NCBI GenBank assembly: GCA_035296905.1
Contig: DATHAA010000075.1
Coordinates: 1 to 14,745, forward strand
DNA from: DATEOR01 sp035296905
GTDB lineage: Bacteria; Actinomycetota; Thermoleophilia; Gaiellales; Gaiellaceae
Direction: 5' to 3'
Length of the DNA stretch: 14,745 nt
Below are positions 14,278-14,745 of the stretch, in pieces. Every line of letters begins with the position of its first letter. The first letter of the stretch is position 1. The position numbers and the translations under genes were made by a program. The notes beneath the pieces were generated by a model that saw only the letters and a list, made by a program, of their open reading frames with translations, was not told where the DNA came from and ran no database searches.

Positions 14278-14637
14278 TCACCTTCCCAGAGGAAGCTGCT
14301 GAGGTCGTAATGCGTCAGTGGGCGTCCGAGGGTTGGAGCAGTCGCGGTACATCTTCCCCTGATAGATCGGGCATGCATCACCGCAGCCCATCGTGATGAC
14401 GGCGTCGGCCGCCCGGACGCTCTCGTCGGTCACCGGCTTCGGGAACTCCTCAGAGATGTCGATCCCAATCTCCTTCATCGCACCGACAACCGCAGGGTTG
14501 ATCCGCTTGGCCGGATCACTCCCGGCGGAGCGAACCCGAACACGCCCCTCGGCCCGTGCGTTCAGGAGCGCAGCCGCCATCTGGCTTCGGCCGGCGTTGT
14601 GAATGCACACGAACAGAACTTCGGGGACTTCCTTCAT
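14278..14637 (-). CDS. arsC: arsenate reductase (low-molecular-weight phosphatase type), altered C-terminus
   Basis: It reduces arsenate to arsenite for export. The chain has the LMW-phosphatase P-loop CIHNAGRS (Cys11 to Arg17, CX5R), then SAGSDPAKRINPAVVGAMKE and the redox pair in MGCGDACPIYQGK (Cys85 and Cys89). This resembles actinobacterial thioredoxin- or mycothiol-linked ArsC. Similarity stops at about residue 98 (KMYRD, where the family has a DW next). The last ~20 residues (through PQQLPLGR) look unrelated, and about 10-20 C-terminal residues of the normal 130-140 are missing. I could not restore the usual C-terminal helix in another frame, so a rearrangement near 14338 is likely. The start is ATG with GAGGAG 6 nt upstream. 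Activity is uncertain because the catalytic residues are intact but the fold is not. Confidence 0.75.
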   Translation of the reverse strand: MKEVPEVLFVCIHNAGRSQMAAALLNARAEGRVRVRSAGSDPAKRINPAVVGAMKEIGIDISEEFPKPVTDESVRAADAVITMGCGDACPIYQGKMYRDCSNPRTPTDALRPQQLPLGR

Positions 14638-14639
14638 GA

Positions 14640-14745
14640 TTACTCCTCAGTTTGCCCGAGCGCTACGAGCCGCTCACGGCACAACGCAACGAGATCGTTT
14701 CCGCCCGGGGCGCCGAGTGACGCCTCAGGGCTCGGCTTACATGCG
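14640..14745 (-). CDS. 3' end of an unidentified gene upstream of arsC
   Basis: On the - strand an open frame runs from the window edge for 34 codons to TAA at 14640-14642, ending GGNDLVALCRERLVALGQTEE. It is open to the edge and its stop overlaps the arsC ribosome site, leaving 2 nt before the arsC ATG. That spacing is typical of an operon. The visible piece includes a Cys near each end and a helical RERL segment. I do not recognise the family. Position suggests another arsenic-resistance or accessory gene, but this is inference from location only. Confidence 0.45.
   Translation of the reverse strand, partial: ACKPSPEASLGAPGGNDLVALCRERLVALGQTEE

Noticed and set aside
14228..14398. Short + strand frame opposite the arsC 3' end (contains SAPDREGHSLTFPEEAAEV)
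   Set aside because: It has no supported start or ribosome site, overlaps arsC, and matches no family I know; too short to call.
1..14745. CRISPR array, tRNA, rRNA, integrase or insertion sequence anywhere in the window
   Set aside because: No regularly spaced repeat-spacer pattern, no tRNA cloverleaf or rRNA-like sequence, and no transposase or integrase motif in any frame that I read.

Overview
The window looks like chromosomal DNA of a high-GC actinobacterium. I favour a deep-branching one (Thermoleophilia, Gaiellales/Solirubrobacterales-like). The grounds are the mihF-gmk-rpoZ-coaBC order, which is an actinobacterial signature, the short omega subunit of actinobacterial type, a strong GC bias at third codon positions, and frequent TTG/GTG starts. 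The taxon call rests on recall of gene order and protein style, not on a search.

Layout. (1) 1-4892, + strand: a pyrimidine biosynthesis operon. It holds the 3' end of carA, then carB, pyrK and pyrD, all overlapping by 3 to 20 nt. Together these give carbamoyl phosphate synthetase (glutaminase plus synthase) and the NAD-linked two-subunit dihydroorotate dehydrogenase. (2) 4893-4989: a comparatively AT-rich gap with a convincing promoter whose expected start point falls on or just before the mihF ATG, so the mRNA is probably leaderless. (3) 4990-7312: mihF (nucleoid protein), gmk (GMP kinase), rpoZ (RNA polymerase omega) and coaBC (coenzyme A synthesis). pyrF, metK and priA, common neighbours in other actinobacteria, are absent. 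(4) 7313-13480: moxR ATPase, DUF58 protein and membrane transglutaminase-like protein, then a small sugar-nucleotidyltransferase-like protein, a TPR protein and dtd (D-aminoacyl-tRNA deacylase). These genes are mostly separated by 0 to a few nt or overlap. The exception is a 178-nt gap after moxR that holds a strikingly symmetric inverted-repeat element.

(5) 13481-14745 is a decayed or rearranged end. A pseudogene of an unrecognised family (one in-frame stop, two opposite frameshifts) is followed by about 200 nt without a gene. Then, on the - strand, comes an arsenate reductase gene whose last ~20 codons no longer match the family. Two nt upstream of it is the 3' end of another - strand gene that runs off the window.

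Most of the window is housekeeping. The points most worth a second look are the nested dyad element at 8287-8410, the probable leaderless mihF promoter, the missing flap cysteine in CoaBC, and the pseudogene plus broken arsC junction at the right end. I see no convincing new defence, mobile or biosynthetic system, and no CRISPR, tRNA, rRNA or insertion sequence.
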